A stretch of 64,000 nucleotides of DNA. Origin: Francisella orientalis FNO12. Its GTDB lineage: Bacteria > Pseudomonadota > Gammaproteobacteria > Francisellales > Francisellaceae. Of this stretch, positions 37,750 to 48,222 are shown in pieces. The notes under the pieces were generated by a model. That model searched no databases. It saw only the letters and a list, made by a program, of their open reading frames with translations, and had not been told where the DNA came from. The position numbers were made by a program, and so were the translations under genes. Where the stretch lies: assembly GCF_001042525.2 (NCBI RefSeq), contig NZ_CP011921.2, positions 1,364,001 to 1,428,000 of the forward strand, read 5' to 3'. Position 1 is the stretch's first letter. Each line of letters opens with the position of its first letter.

Positions 37750-38517
37750 CTAAAAATTAAATAGCATCATTAATACACTACAACCTACAACAACTATAAA
37801 TATTGGCCTAACTAACTTAGATCCTTTAAGTATAACCATTCTTGAACCAACAATCCCACCAAAGAAACTACCAACAGCCATTAACAGTCCAAATGCTATA
37901 TTTACCTGACCAGATAATGCAAATACAGTTAAAGAAAATAGATTACTTTTTAGATTAAGAACCTTTGCGTATCCTGATGCTTGTAAAAATGAATAACCAA
38001 GAAAATAAACTATAGCAATAATCCAGAAATTACCTGTTCCCGGACCAAAAAAACCATCATAGGCACCTAATATAAAACCGAATATTGTAAAAAAAGCCAT
38101 CTCTGACATTCTTTTTTTACCTTCATTAACACCTAAGTTTTTATTCAAAATACTAAAAATAAAAACTACTATTAAAAGAACAGGAACTAAAGTATTCATA
38201 AAATCATTATGAATAAGCAAAGTTAGTATAGTACCTAAACAAGCACCAATAAATCCAGCTATAAGTCCTCTTAAAACTGTTTTGATGTTAATTAAGCCAC
38301 TTTTGTAATATTTCAACACTGCCATAGCAGTACCAATACTAGCTTGAAGCTTATTTGTACCAAGTACTGTTACAATTGGCAAACCTGTCATACTTAATGC
38401 TGGTATACTTATTAAACCGCCACCTCCAGCTATAGCATCTATAAAGCTTGCCAAAAAACCCATAGCCACAATAAATATACACAAAAAATAAAAATGCTCG
38501 GAAAAAAATTCAACCAT
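37750..38517 (-). CDS. TSUP (TauE/SafE) family membrane exporter
   Basis: The ATG at 38517 (MVEFFSEHFYF) gives about 255 residues; an upstream ATG at 38595 would add 26 residues without counterpart in the family. Eight helices are expected, with two internal repeats. The first carries IDAIAGGGGLISIPAL and LGTNKLQASIG, the second GAYDGFFGPGTGNFW and the conserved lysine-rich loop near VLNLKSNLF. Members export sulfite, sulfoacetate or other sulfonates or take up thiosulfate. This copy is intact, unlike the TauE gene at 25.6-26.3 kb, and belongs to another subgroup (YfcA-like). Confidence 0.85.
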   Translation of the reverse strand: MVEFFSEHFYFLCIFIVAMGFLASFIDAIAGGGGLISIPALSMTGLPIVTVLGTNKLQASIGTAMAVLKYYKSGLINIKTVLRGLIAGFIGACLGTILTLLIHNDFMNTLVPVLLIVVFIFSILNKNLGVNEGKKRMSEMAFFTIFGFILGAYDGFFGPGTGNFWIIAIVYFLGYSFLQASGYAKVLNLKSNLFSLTVFALSGQVNIAFGLLMAVGSFFGGIVGSRMVILKGSKLVRPIFIVVVGCSVLMMLFNF

Positions 38518-38642
38518 TTTAAAATTATAACTATATAAGAAAAACTCATTTAATATTACAATATATTTAATTGCAATACTGCTAAATAAATACAAATTGA
38601 ATCAACTTATTCTTATACAACATTTCTAAGGAATTAATATTT

Positions 38643-39231
38643 ATGTTTGATATAGATAATAGAAGTAAAAGAATACTCTTTATGTCGCACTGCTTATTAA
38701 ATCAAAATGCAAAATTAGATCATCTCGCATCTAGACCTGGTGCACTTCCTTTAGTCATGGGAGAAATAATAAATTCTGGAGTTGGAATTGTACAGATGCC
38801 TTGTCCAGAGTTATTAGGACTAAGGATTGATAGACAGTGTGTTAAAGATACTACTGTTGATGATATTAAAAGTGAAAAGACCAAAGTTTCAAAACTTATG
38901 GCAAATCAAAAGCAACTGAGTGTAGATTTAGCTAAACATGTCATACTCCAGTTAAAACAGTATAAAAAATATAATTTTGAAATTGTTGGAATCCTTGGTG
39001 TAAATATGTCTCCAACATGTGGAGTTGAAACACTTGGGCTGACGACCAAGAAGTAGTTGTAATGGTATTTTTATCAAAACGCTAAAAGAAGAATTAGCTA
39101 AGGAAAATATACAAGTTAATTTCACTGGCATAATACCTCCTCAAATAGAGGATTCAGTAAAGCGAGTAAAATTTTTTCTCAAAAAAGAAACTCATCCTAC
39201 TAAATCAATAAATGTAAAGCCAGCCAAATAG
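38643..39231 (+). pseudogene. TudS-related (DUF523-like) putative desulfidase, frameshifted
   Basis: It starts at ATG 38643. Conserved cysteines occur in FMSHCLLNQN, QMPCPELLG and MSPTCGVE, the three that ligate the [4Fe-4S] cluster in TudS-type thiouracil desulfidases. The frame is lost right after GVET near 39035. Restoring single A residues near 39038 and 39062 gives TWADDQEVVVNGIFIKTLKEEL and a C-terminus ending PTKSINVKPAK before TAG at 39229-39231. Original length about 195 residues. The catalytic cysteine block is retained but the last third is out of frame. Confidence 0.75.
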
Positions 39232-39526
39232 TCAGATTTTCTGTATATGTAACCTAGTGCTTAGTGTTTCCTGGAATAAATAAATACTCTCCTTCATCCA
39301 AAATATAATCATTACTATCCAACCTAAGCTTTGCCATACCCTTAAGTACAACAACCCATTCATCATGACTCTGGATATACGGTTCATCTATAGGTGTAAC
39401 CTGACCATAAGATATAATCTTTTCTACATAAATACTATCATTTTTCAGAAGATCTATAAATACTTCATTCGATGCTACTTCTGGATTGACACAATACAAA
39501 TTTAGTTCGTGACTATTCTCTTTCAT
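39200..39526 (-). pseudogene. Cupin-domain protein with a C-terminal nonsense codon
   Basis: The open part (39526-39254) encodes 90 residues with cupin motif 1 around SHDEWVVVLKGMAKLRL and DEGEYLFIPGNTKH, then TAG. The same frame continues VTYTENLTIWLALHLL to a second stop at 39202-39200, restoring the usual cupin ending (H-R-V-x-x-T, W-L-A-x-H) and about 108 residues. The TAG thus replaces one codon, probably Arg, and removes the last two strands. Partial function cannot be excluded. The 3' end overlaps the desulfidase pseudogene by 32 bases. Confidence 0.7.
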
Positions 39527-39563
39527 TCAGCTCCTTTTACTTAGCCTACACACCAATTTAAAG

Positions 39564-41908
39564 TTATTTAAATTCTTGGCTTTTTTCATCTACTAAGCAA
39601 CCTTGCTTATCAATATCTCTAAGATACACATCAAGCTTAGGATACTCAATTTTTATATTATTCTCTTTTAATACCTCCAAAATTTTAAGTCGTAAATCAC
39701 TTAATAGGTATATTTTAATAATCCTCAAACAGTAAGCTCTAATAGTTATCTCCATGCTATATTCATCATAGTTACTTAATAAAAACTCAGGGGCAGGAGT
39801 TTTAAATATTCTTTTTTCTGACTCTATAACGTACCTACAAATTTCTATAACTTTTTTAGGATCATGGTTATAAGAAATTTTTAATGGTAAAACTGGCCTA
39901 GAGGTGGACTCTAATGTCTCGTTAGAAACCACTTTAGTTATCATAACGTTATTCGGAACAATCAAAGAATTATTATCAAAAGTTAAAACCTCAGTTGCCC
40001 TAATACTGATTTTTTTAACAACGCCAATTTCATCGTTAACATTTACCCAGTTCCCGATCTTAACAGGTCTTTCAATTAACATAACTAATCCAGCAAAGAA
40101 GTTTTTGACCAGATCTTGCATCGCAAAACCAAGACCGACAGATAAACCTGAGATAATAAATATTATCACTGTGTTACTAATCCCTAAAGACTTAATAGAT
40201 AAGAAAATCGCAATAATCACATAGATATATTTCAAAATTGATAAAAATGCTTCTCGCATACCCAAGTCCATGCTTGTATAAGGAAAAACTCTTTTATTTA
40301 CAAAAACCCTAATAAACTTATATATTATAAATGCAACAACCACCACAGACACTGACTTCATCAGTGTAATTAAAGGTATTAATTGCAAGCCTAAAATATC
40401 ACCACCATCATAAAAGAATGTATTCCAAACATCTTGCAACTTCTCCAGCTGTACATTAAGACTTAGTGGCAACAGAATCAAAAACATTATGATAGCAAAT
40501 ATAAATATCAGATTTTTTACCAATATCTTACATCAGCTCTTTTGACTCCACCCATTACAGTTTCTGTAAAACTTCTAATTACCACAAATTTAGTTTTTCG
40601 ACATAAAATAATATCTATAGCAACTGTAAATAGTTTGTAAAAAACATATATGTAAAGGGATCCGTATAATATCTGATACATATCAAACCCAACCGACATA
40701 CCAAAATTTGGATACCCGCCTAATGCCATCATAAAAATACTAAACAGTAATGTTCCTAGTATGAAATACCTAACTAAATTAAGTATCCTTACATCTGAAT
40801 CTTTCTTAGCTATAAATTTGCCTAGTTTAATAAAAATTATCGCTGTTGGAATAAACATTATTATCAAAAAGCAAAAGACCAGAACTAAAGCATCTTCTCT
40901 TGAAAGAATAGTAGTCAAACTACCTCTTGTAAAATTGACAAGATTTGATCTAAAAACATACATCGCCATACCAGAAGCACAATAAGTGACTAAAATAAGT
41001 AATTTTAATACTCTTGATAGATTAATATGTGCAAAGTTCTCTAATATAAATACCAAAAATGCATATATGCCAATCACTTGCACGACTATTCAGCGACAAA
41101 GAATGAATCAGAAGATATAACACTTAGATATCTAAGCATATAGCCAACACCTATAATTGCTACTGGATATAGGATAGCGCTATACACCAAAAAAACAAAT
41201 TCTATTTAGCTTAACAGCTGCTTGCAATATCTTCTTTTTATTTCTAATTTTAGGATTTTTGAATAAATATCTATCTAGCGAAAATAGAGGTCTTGCTAAT
41301 AAATACAGCCCAAGTAACACAAAAAATAATGCACAATCTTTCAATACTAAAAATGTATTTTTAGCAAACATATTAAATGCACTACCCCATGCACCTGAAC
41401 GCCATAAAACATTATTTTTTTCAAATCGGAATTGATTTCTCAAATATGTTCTTACACCTGATATATGTTTAAGAGCACTTTCAATATTTAAATTAGCCTC
41501 TTTTAGCAATACTAATTCATTTAGAGTTACAGATCGCTTACGAATGTATTCCTCAAGTTTAGTATTTAGGTTTTTATCCTCTTCTACTTGTTTATTTATT
41601 GTTTTAGAAAACAGTTCACTATGATATTTTGTATCAATAAAACTTAAAATATTGTCTACCCTGTTTAATTCAGCACTTAAGAGCCTCATCTGATTATTGA
41701 TAAATACTCTATCTTTTAGTAACTTTTCTCTTTGATATGCTAATCTCTTCTCATCAGTTGACTCTTTGGTGCTATATAGATACAGCAAAACTATTAATCT
41801 CATTTACTTTTTGGTCTAATTGATTTTTTGTGTAACAGTGTTCGCTTGTACAAACCCAAAGAAAAATATAACAAGAATAAAACAATATAAAAATTTAGAT
41901 TTTGACAT
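39564..41908 (-). pseudogene. Large MscS/MscK-type mechanosensitive channel, several frameshifts
   Basis: It starts at ATG 41908 with a signal peptide (MSKSKFLYCFILVIFFFGFVQA in effect, ending in QANTVTQ). Frame is lost near 41850, again near 41770, near 41185 (YSAILYPVAIIGVGYML lies in another frame), stops at a TAG near 41088, and shifts again near 40520. Restored length is about 780 residues: periplasmic coiled coil, a row of membrane helices and a C-terminal MscS domain (39564-40523). That domain keeps the pore helix region LGISNTVIIFIISGLSVGLGF and the FFAGLVMLIERPVKIG motif. The last 319 codons are an intact frame and could encode a short channel if translated alone. Confidence 0.82.
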
Positions 41909-41977
41909 AAATCATGAGAACTTATTATCATTAAATAATACTAACACAAAATGTAGTTTGAATAGCAGTAAATAAGA

Positions 41978-42745
41978 CTAAAACCCAAATACTTCACAAG
42001 TATTTTGATAAGTCTGTTTTGCAACCTCATTATACGAGATGCCTTTCAGATCAGCCAAAAACTGTGCTACATACTTCACATACTCTGGATAGTTTGGCTT
42101 GCCTCGCAAAGGTACTGGAGTTAAATAAGGCGCATCTGTCTCAATTAATATTCTATCAAGAGGTAATTTCTTGGCAGTTTCTTGAATATCTTTAGCATTT
42201 TTGAAAGTTAAGATACCAGAGAATGATATATACATACACATATCTAAGGTTTTTTTTGCCATATCATAATCTTCCATGAAGCAATGTAATATTCCTCCAC
42301 ACTTCTCTACATTTTCACTTTTTAATATATCAAGTGTATCTTGTTTTGCTGATCTTGTATGGATAATAACAGGTTTATTAACCTCGTTTGCTGCTTGCAT
42401 ATGATTTACAAACTTATTTATCTGCGCTTCTCTAGTATCACTACCATTATAGTAGTAATCTAAACCAGTCTCGCCTATAGCAACACATTTTTTATGTTGT
42501 GAGCGCGCTATGATATCATCAACACTTGGTTGATATGAATCAAGCTCACTAGGATGAACTCCTACAGAATGGTATACATTATCAAAGTTTTCTGTGATTT
42601 GTTCTATATCAGCTATTTCATCCCAAGCAACAGCTATTGAAACAATCTTTTCAATGCCAGCAGTTTTTGCATTATTAATAACCTTCTCAAGGTTTATATC
42701 ATCTAATTTTAGGTAATTTAAATGACAGTGTGAATCTATTATCAT
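41978..42745 (-). CDS. tatD: TatD-family metal-dependent DNase
   Basis: A 255-residue TIM-barrel hydrolase. It starts with IDSHCHLNYL (H-x-H metal pair at residues 6 and 8) and continues with YHSVGVHPSE, AIGETGLDYYY, HTRSAKQDTL, GGILHCFMED and ILIETDAPYLTPVP, all in family order. TatD/YcfH enzymes act as 3'-5' exonucleases in DNA repair. It stands alone between two pseudogenes. Whether it is TatD or the YcfH/YjjV paralogue cannot be told, so the symbol is generic. Confidence 0.9.
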   Translation of the reverse strand: MIIDSHCHLNYLKLDDINLEKVINNAKTAGIEKIVSIAVAWDEIADIEQITENFDNVYHSVGVHPSELDSYQPSVDDIIARSQHKKCVAIGETGLDYYYNGSDTREAQINKFVNHMQAANEVNKPVIIHTRSAKQDTLDILKSENVEKCGGILHCFMEDYDMAKKTLDMCMYISFSGILTFKNAKDIQETAKKLPLDRILIETDAPYLTPVPLRGKPNYPEYVKYVAQFLADLKGISYNEVAKQTYQNTCEVFGF

Positions 42746-42824
42746 AATCTACTATATTTGAGTTAGTTAATCACTGTCCCCATTATAAATTATTGATGAT
42801 ACAAAAACTATTTATCAAGCAAGG

Positions 42825-44226
42825 CTATTTTTGAAGAGTTTCTTTGATATTATCCATTTTTAAAATTATCCATACAACCAAAACAATCTGTGCCAATGCC
42901 GCTGTAACTACAACATAATAATAAGCTTGGGTAAAAACATTCACAAATCTATCTAACCAATGATGGTTAATATCATATTTATAATAAATATCATAAGTTA
43001 TAGTAAAAATAGTCAAAGCAAATGCTGACGAAATCATATTGCCGGAACTTTTAATAGTGTTAACACTATCTAACTTATCTTTATCAGCTACCGCATACAT
43101 CACTGCATTTGATGATGTTTGATACATACCTAGTACAAATCCATATCCCATAGCAACAGCACAAAATGTAATATAATTATAGTGAGTATCAAATAAAATT
43201 GAGATTAACATCACTGAAGATACACCAAGCAAACCTAACACCATACACGTTCTGTAGCCATATAAATAAACTACTTGTTTAGCGGTTTTTTTAGAAATAA
43301 TAGTACCAATCATCAAACACACAGACATAATAGATATGTATATCGTATTCAAATGACTAAGATGATATAAAACAACCAGCCAAGAAAAGAACACTTAATA
43401 AGTTGTTAGTCTACACAAAAAGTTTGAAACAAAAGCTATCGTAAAATTTTTATTACTAAAAATACTTAAGTTAATTATTGGATTTCTGATTTTTCTGTAT
43501 GTAATAGCATATAAAAAATCGATAAAGCTACACATATACCAAGATATATTTTAATTGACACCTCAATGTCTTTTAAAAGAATTTCACTCAATATAAAAAG
43601 TGCAGATATTGAAAAACCTAACAAACAAAGACCAACAAAATTAATTCTCTGTTTTTGATTACTTAATATTTGTTGTGGAAAATATTTATATATAGCAACA
43701 ACTGCAAAACAGGCAAATGGTACTTGCATCACAAATGCTAAACGCCATGATTCTGGTGATATAGATGCAAAAATACCACCTATAATTTGCCCAGATATTG
43801 CCATTATCAAAGTATAGTTAGATAATGTAGCTGTTCCCTCGAGCATATTCTCCGAAAGCTTTAGATAAGCAAGTATTGCTACAGGTGCTGAAAATGCTAC
43901 AAACAAGCCTTGAATTGCTCTGAATGTAAAAAGCTGAGTATCCGTCATTACTAATCCAGATAGTAATGAAAATAAGCCAAACCAGATGCTGCAAACATTA
44001 AAGTATATCTAAAGCAAATCTTCTCAGCCATCCATGAGCTAAGAGGCAGAAACATCCCCATAACAATCATATAAATACTGATACCTGTCTTTAGAAATTC
44101 AGGTGTTATATGAAGGCTTTCTGCTATCTTAGGTAAGATATTATTCATAACAGTTGTATCAATAAGATCCATACCCATAATAATTATGATCGCAATTACT
44201 ACAATATTAAAGTTAGGGTTTTTCAT
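42825..44226 (-). pseudogene. DHA2-type MFS drug transporter, broken
   Basis: Three pieces in three frames. The N-terminal piece (44226-43951) has MGMDLIDTTVMNNILPKIAESL, the drug:H+ antiporter motif that follows helix 1. The middle piece (43948-43475) has RAIQGLFVAFSAPVAILAYL and continues to helix 8. The last (43394-42825) has the C-terminal helices. Shifts fall near 43960 and in 43400-43475. EmrB-like DHA2 pumps are about 470-500 residues with 14 helices, which fits the restored length. At least two lesions make it dead. Confidence 0.88.
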
Positions 44227-44303
44227 GCACTAATTCTCTTTAGTATATAAAATTTATGAGATAGGAACATTACGAGAATATAAGTCGAACACTTATAATA
44301 AGG

Positions 44304-44390
44304 TGGTGCCGGAGGCCGGACTCGAACCGGCACTCTGTTGCCAAAACCGGATTTTGAATCCGGCGCGTCTACCAATTTCACCACTCCGGC
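44304..44390 (-). tRNA. tRNA-Leu (anticodon CAA)
   Basis: A class II tRNA of 87 bases including an encoded CCA (44306-44304). The acceptor stem GCCGGAG (44390-44384) pairs with CTCCGGC, the discriminator is A, the anticodon is CAA, and the long variable arm is present. It starts 18 bases after the rpoA2 stop codon on the same strand, and no promoter is evident in that gap, so it may be processed from the rpoA2 transcript. Confidence 0.95.
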
Positions 44391-44408
44391 AAGAGTAGTT
44401 CTTATATA

Positions 44409-45362
44409 TTACAGATCTTCAGGCCAATTATCAATCATTGTACCCAAAGATAAACCAAGTTCTGATAATTTATCTTTGATTTCTGTCAACGATTTCTTAC
44501 CAAAATTTGGTGCTTTAAGAAGCTCATTTTCTGTCTTTTGTACAAGTTCACCAATCAATCTGATATTCACGGCTTTTAGACAGTTTGAAGATCTTGCTGT
44601 AAGGTTTAACTCTTCAACATGCTTCAATAAAAGAGGTTTTATATCTTTAGTAGGATCTTCTACAAAAATCCCTTTATTTATTTCTTCAACATCAACGATA
44701 TTTCTTAGTTGATTTTGTATTTTTGTAGCAGCTATTCTTAGAGCTTCTTCACAACTAACATTACCATTTGTCTTGATATTAAGTTCAAGCCTATCTAGAT
44801 CTGTACGTCTACCTACACGGGCATCTTTGATCTCATAATCACAGAACGACACTGGAGAAAAAGTAGCATCTAAAAGAAATTCACCATCTTTGAAATTCTC
44901 TTGGACTTGCCTATAGCCAATTCCTTTTTCTACTTTAGCTTCGATTTTAAGCTTCTTACCTCCATTATAGCTACAGATAAATACTTCTTCTGTAATTGCT
45001 AGACCTTCAGATAGTTTAGCCTCTTCTGAAAATACTTCTTCTGAGCCTGATAAGTCAAAAGTGATTACTCCTGTATCAACTCCTTCTGCTAAAGTTACAG
45101 GAAGTGCTTTAACATTTAAGATAATATCAGCAACAGTCTCATCACATGGAATCACATCATCTAGAGAAACAACTTTACCATCATTAATTTTCACACTAGT
45201 AACACATGCGCCATGTATAGAATAAAGCATAGTCTGCTTTAGCGCGTAACCAAGAGTATAGCCAACACCTCTCTCTAGAGCTTCAAAAGAAAACTTAGTA
45301 GCATTTTTCGCATATTCATCAATTTTAATATTAGTAGGATGTAGTAAATTTTCCAATGCCAT
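44409..45362 (-). CDS. rpoA2: RNA polymerase alpha subunit, second copy (RpoA2)
   Basis: A 317-residue alpha subunit with both domains. The N-terminal assembly domain shows [45 protein letters not shown] and LELNIKTNG. The C-terminal DNA- and activator-binding domain has [10 protein letters not shown] (the Arg equivalent to E. coli R265 is kept) and [16 protein letters not shown]. It is not in a ribosomal-protein operon. Francisella is known for two divergent alpha genes, the second located alone. Sites differing from the usual alpha ([11 protein letters not shown] where most have GNALRRxLLSS) mark it as the divergent copy, expected to heterodimerise with RpoA1. Confidence 0.93.
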   Translation of the reverse strand: MALENLLHPTNIKIDEYAKNATKFSFEALERGVGYTLGYALKQTMLYSIHGACVTSVKINDGKVVSLDDVIPCDETVADIILNVKALPVTLAEGVDTGVITFDLSGSEEVFSEEAKLSEGLAITEEVFICSYNGGKKLKIEAKVEKGIGYRQVQENFKDGEFLLDATFSPVSFCDYEIKDARVGRRTDLDRLELNIKTNGNVSCEEALRIAATKIQNQLRNIVDVEEINKGIFVEDPTKDIKPLLLKHVEELNLTARSSNCLKAVNIRLIGELVQKTENELLKAPNFGKKSLTEIKDKLSELGLSLGTMIDNWPEDL

Positions 45363-45449
45363 AGCAGTATAAAACCTAGTTATAATTTTATTAGATATAA
45401 TTTAATTCTAAAGATTATAGCATACAAATACAAAATTTTAATAGCTTAA

Positions 45450-46688
45450 TTATAACTTCTTGATTTTACTTATACTGTCTAGCTTAATTTTTATTTTAGA
45501 TTCAAAACCAGCTACTGTTGGATTATAAAAGGTTTGTGTAATGTTTTTAGGTAGATATTGCTGTACTACATAGGCATTAGCATAGTTATGTGGATATAAA
45601 TAATTACTATCTTTATAATTCTTAAGATGCTGAGGAACTTCAATATTGCCCAAACTTTTAATAATCTGCTGGGCATCTGCTAGCGCCTTATAGCAAGCAT
45701 TACTTTTAGGTGCTACAGCTAAATATATAGCAGCCTGCGACAAAACCAACATTCCCTCTGGCATACCTAATTTTTCATAAGCATTCCAAGCATCTATGGC
45801 AACTCTCAAAGCCTGAGGATCAGCATTACCGATATCTTCTGAAGCTATACACAACATTCTTCTTGCGATAACTAGAGGATCAGCACCATTATCTAACATT
45901 ACACTCAACCAAAATATAGCTGCATCAGGATCTGTACCTCTGACAGACTTGTGAAAAGCCGATAGTTGCTCATAGAACTCTTTACCTTCACGGTGAAAAT
46001 CTCTCGAAGCCTCTCCAACAGCTTGATCAAAAAGATCCTTATCAAGATTAATCTTATTAGCTCTATCACTAATTAGAAACATCCTCTCAAGTAAGTTCAA
46101 AATTTTACGACAATCCCCTTCACTATAGTTGTGTATAGCATTGTATAAATCTTCATCTATTTCAAAAGAATATTTTGCTAATAATTCATCCTTGATTATA
46201 GCTCTTTGAATAAGCTTACGAGTCTCTGAAACATTCAGTCTTTTCAATCGTAAAATAAATACTCGTGAAACTAGAGCATTATTCAAGTAATATGTTGGAT
46301 TTTCAGTAGTTGCTCCAATTAAAATAATTTTGCCTGACTCAACATACGGTAGAAGTAAATCTTGTTGTGATTTATTAAATCGATGGATTTCATCTAAAAA
46401 TAGTACAAAACTACCTAAATGTTGATTATCTGCTATTAATTTTTTAACATCCTTAACGCCAGAATCAACTGCAGATAGCTCAAAAAACTCTAACTGCTTA
46501 GAACTAGCTATAATTTTAGCCAAGCTAGTTTTACCAACACCTGGTTTTCCACATAGTATTAGCGAGCAAATCCCATCACCAGCCAAAATTTTTGTTAATG
46601 ATCCATTTTTTGATAGTATATGCTCTTGACCTATCACTTCCTCAATACTCTGAGGTCTTAATCGAGCTGCCAATGGAGTATACTTCAT
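45450..46688 (-). CDS. rarA: Replication-associated recombination protein A (MgsA) AAA+ ATPase
   Basis: A 412-residue RarA. Walker A is GKPGVGKT (residues 47-54), Walker [12 protein letters not shown], sensor 1 [11 protein letters not shown], and the arginine-finger region [14 protein letters not shown]. The C-terminal tetramerisation part has [15 protein letters not shown] and a late [15 protein letters not shown]. It acts at stalled or gapped replication forks. It lies 87 bases upstream of rpoA2 and 46 bases downstream of the ppx/gppA-like gene on the same strand. Confidence 0.93.
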   Translation of the reverse strand: MKYTPLAARLRPQSIEEVIGQEHILSKNGSLTKILAGDGICSLILCGKPGVGKTSLAKIIASSKQLEFFELSAVDSGVKDVKKLIADNQHLGSFVLFLDEIHRFNKSQQDLLLPYVESGKIILIGATTENPTYYLNNALVSRVFILRLKRLNVSETRKLIQRAIIKDELLAKYSFEIDEDLYNAIHNYSEGDCRKILNLLERMFLISDRANKINLDKDLFDQAVGEASRDFHREGKEFYEQLSAFHKSVRGTDPDAAIFWLSVMLDNGADPLVIARRMLCIASEDIGNADPQALRVAIDAWNAYEKLGMPEGMLVLSQAAIYLAVAPKSNACYKALADAQQIIKSLGNIEVPQHLKNYKDSNYLYPHNYANAYVVQQYLPKNITQTFYNPTVAGFESKIKIKLDSISKIKKL

Positions 46689-46734
46689 CTAAATAAATCC
46701 TTTTTTTGATTTTTAACTAACGCTCTTAATTATT

Positions 46735-47661
46735 CTAATCTATAACAATCTTGTACTTACGTTTAACAAGCTCATATAGCATGCCTTCACGCACTGCGCC
46801 ATTAGACAACTTCATTTCAGAAATTCCAAGACAATCAAAAATAGTATACAAAATTGCCACACCCCCAGCCAAAACGCTCTCTCTATCCTCTCTCAAGCCC
46901 TCAAAGCGAATATGCTCAACCTCTCGCTTATCCATCATCATTGTAATTAGGTTATTCAAAAATTCTTTAGTAACAATAGAACCTCCAGTGATCTCTTGAC
47001 AAATTCCGACCACTGCAATAATAGTTCCTGAAGAACCTAAGACATTGTTCCAGCTAATTTTCTTATATTTACTTAAAATAGGAGAGAGTATTTCTTTTGC
47101 CATAGCAGTAGCTGCATAGAAATTAGCAAAATCGAGCTTCTCATTACTAAAGTGATCTTTTTGCATACCCACGCAACCTATATCTAGACTACGAGCAATT
47201 AATATTTTATCACCTCTTCCAATTACAATTTCGGTGGAGCCTCCTCCGATATCTATAACTAATGTTTTTTGCTTTGCATCGTGATTATCTCTAGCCCCAA
47301 CATAGACCAGACGTGCCTCTTCCAGACCAGAAATAATCTTAATTTTAGTCCCTAAAGCTTTATCTAATTTCTTTTTAAAACCTTTTATATTATTTTTAGC
47401 TTTTCTAAGAGTATATGTGCCTACAGCTTTTACATGCTCAACTTTATATTTTTGAATTTCTTGAGCAAAAAACACCAAACACTCAATAGCTCTCTCTTGA
47501 GCATCTTTACTAATGGTTAGATTGTTATTAAGACCTGCTCTTAACTTCACTTTTTGTTTTTGTTTGGATAATGTAACAACCTCACCATCAGGCTTGATTT
47601 CACTTATCAGCATATGAAAACTATTTGAACCTAAATCTACTGTTGCGACTATCTTTGACAT
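46735..47661 (-). CDS. ppx: Exopolyphosphatase / pppGpp phosphohydrolase (Ppx/GppA)
   Basis: From ATG 47661 (MSKIVATVDLGSNSF) the protein has about 308 residues; an ATG three codons upstream is also possible. Both ASKHA phosphate-binding motifs are visible: VDLGSNSFHMLI near residue 8 and LVIDIGGGSTEIVIG near 138, with NVLGSSGT and SNGAVREGMLY further on. It contains only the catalytic domain and lacks the C-terminal HD-like region of E. coli Ppx and GppA (about 500 residues), as in the shorter Ppx/GppA family. It degrades polyphosphate or pppGpp in the stringent response. Confidence 0.88.
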   Translation of the reverse strand: MSKIVATVDLGSNSFHMLISEIKPDGEVVTLSKQKQKVKLRAGLNNNLTISKDAQERAIECLVFFAQEIQKYKVEHVKAVGTYTLRKAKNNIKGFKKKLDKALGTKIKIISGLEEARLVYVGARDNHDAKQKTLVIDIGGGSTEIVIGRGDKILIARSLDIGCVGMQKDHFSNEKLDFANFYAATAMAKEILSPILSKYKKISWNNVLGSSGTIIAVVGICQEITGGSIVTKEFLNNLITMMMDKREVEHIRFEGLREDRESVLAGGVAILYTIFDCLGISEMKLSNGAVREGMLYELVKRKYKIVID

Positions 47662-47729
47662 ACAAAACAAAAGCTTATTTTTATAACTATCCCCATTATA
47701 AAAAAATATCTGTAAAATAGCTAAAAAAA

Positions 47730-47757
47730 TTTGTCTAAGAAGTTTTTTTGTTTATAA
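47730..47757 (+). promoter_or_regulatory. Probable promoter of trxA-rho
   Basis: TTGTCT (47730-47735), a 16-base spacer and a perfect TATAAT (47752-47757). It sits 102 bases upstream of the trxA start, in the region divergent from ppx. The long 5' leader has no obvious terminator. Confidence 0.55.
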
Positions 47758-47858
47758 TAACTAGCAATTAGTTTAACTTCTTATAAAATTATCAAAATAC
47801 AGCAGAAGCTTCTACTTAATCAGTTTTAGAATCAAAAAACTTAAAGGAAAATCAAAGC

Positions 47859-48182
47859 ATGTCAAAATGTATCGATATATCAGATAGCCAGTTCGAAAGC
47901 GAAGTATTAAATAGTGATACTCCAGTATTATTAGATTTTTGGGCTCCATGGTGTGGCCCTTGCAAAATGCTTTCTCCAATACTAGAGCAAGTTGCTGATC
48001 ACTACAGCGACAAAGTTAAAGTATGCAAAATAAATATCGATAACAACGAAGAAACGGCAATGAAATTTGGTGTGCGCGGTGTACCTACTCTTATAGTTTT
48101 CAAAGATGGCGAAAACAAAGAAACTAAAGTTGGTGTAGTACAAAAGACTCAATTAATCTCAATCGTAGACAAATATCTATGA
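47859..48182 (+). CDS. trxA: Thioredoxin 1
   Basis: A 107-residue thioredoxin with the active site W-C32-G-P-C35 and the structural FGVRGVPTLIVFKDGE segment with its cis-proline. The length and numbering equal those of E. coli TrxA. It reduces cytoplasmic disulfides with electrons from thioredoxin reductase. An AAAGGAAAA ribosome-binding site lies before the ATG. It is followed by rho 40 bases later, the same trxA-rho order found in E. coli. Confidence 0.95.
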   Translation: MSKCIDISDSQFESEVLNSDTPVLLDFWAPWCGPCKMLSPILEQVADHYSDKVKVCKINIDNNEETAMKFGVRGVPTLIVFKDGENKETKVGVVQKTQLISIVDKYL

Positions 48183-48222
48183 TTAGTTAGATCAATATTA
48201 TTTTTTATAAATAGAAAATCAA

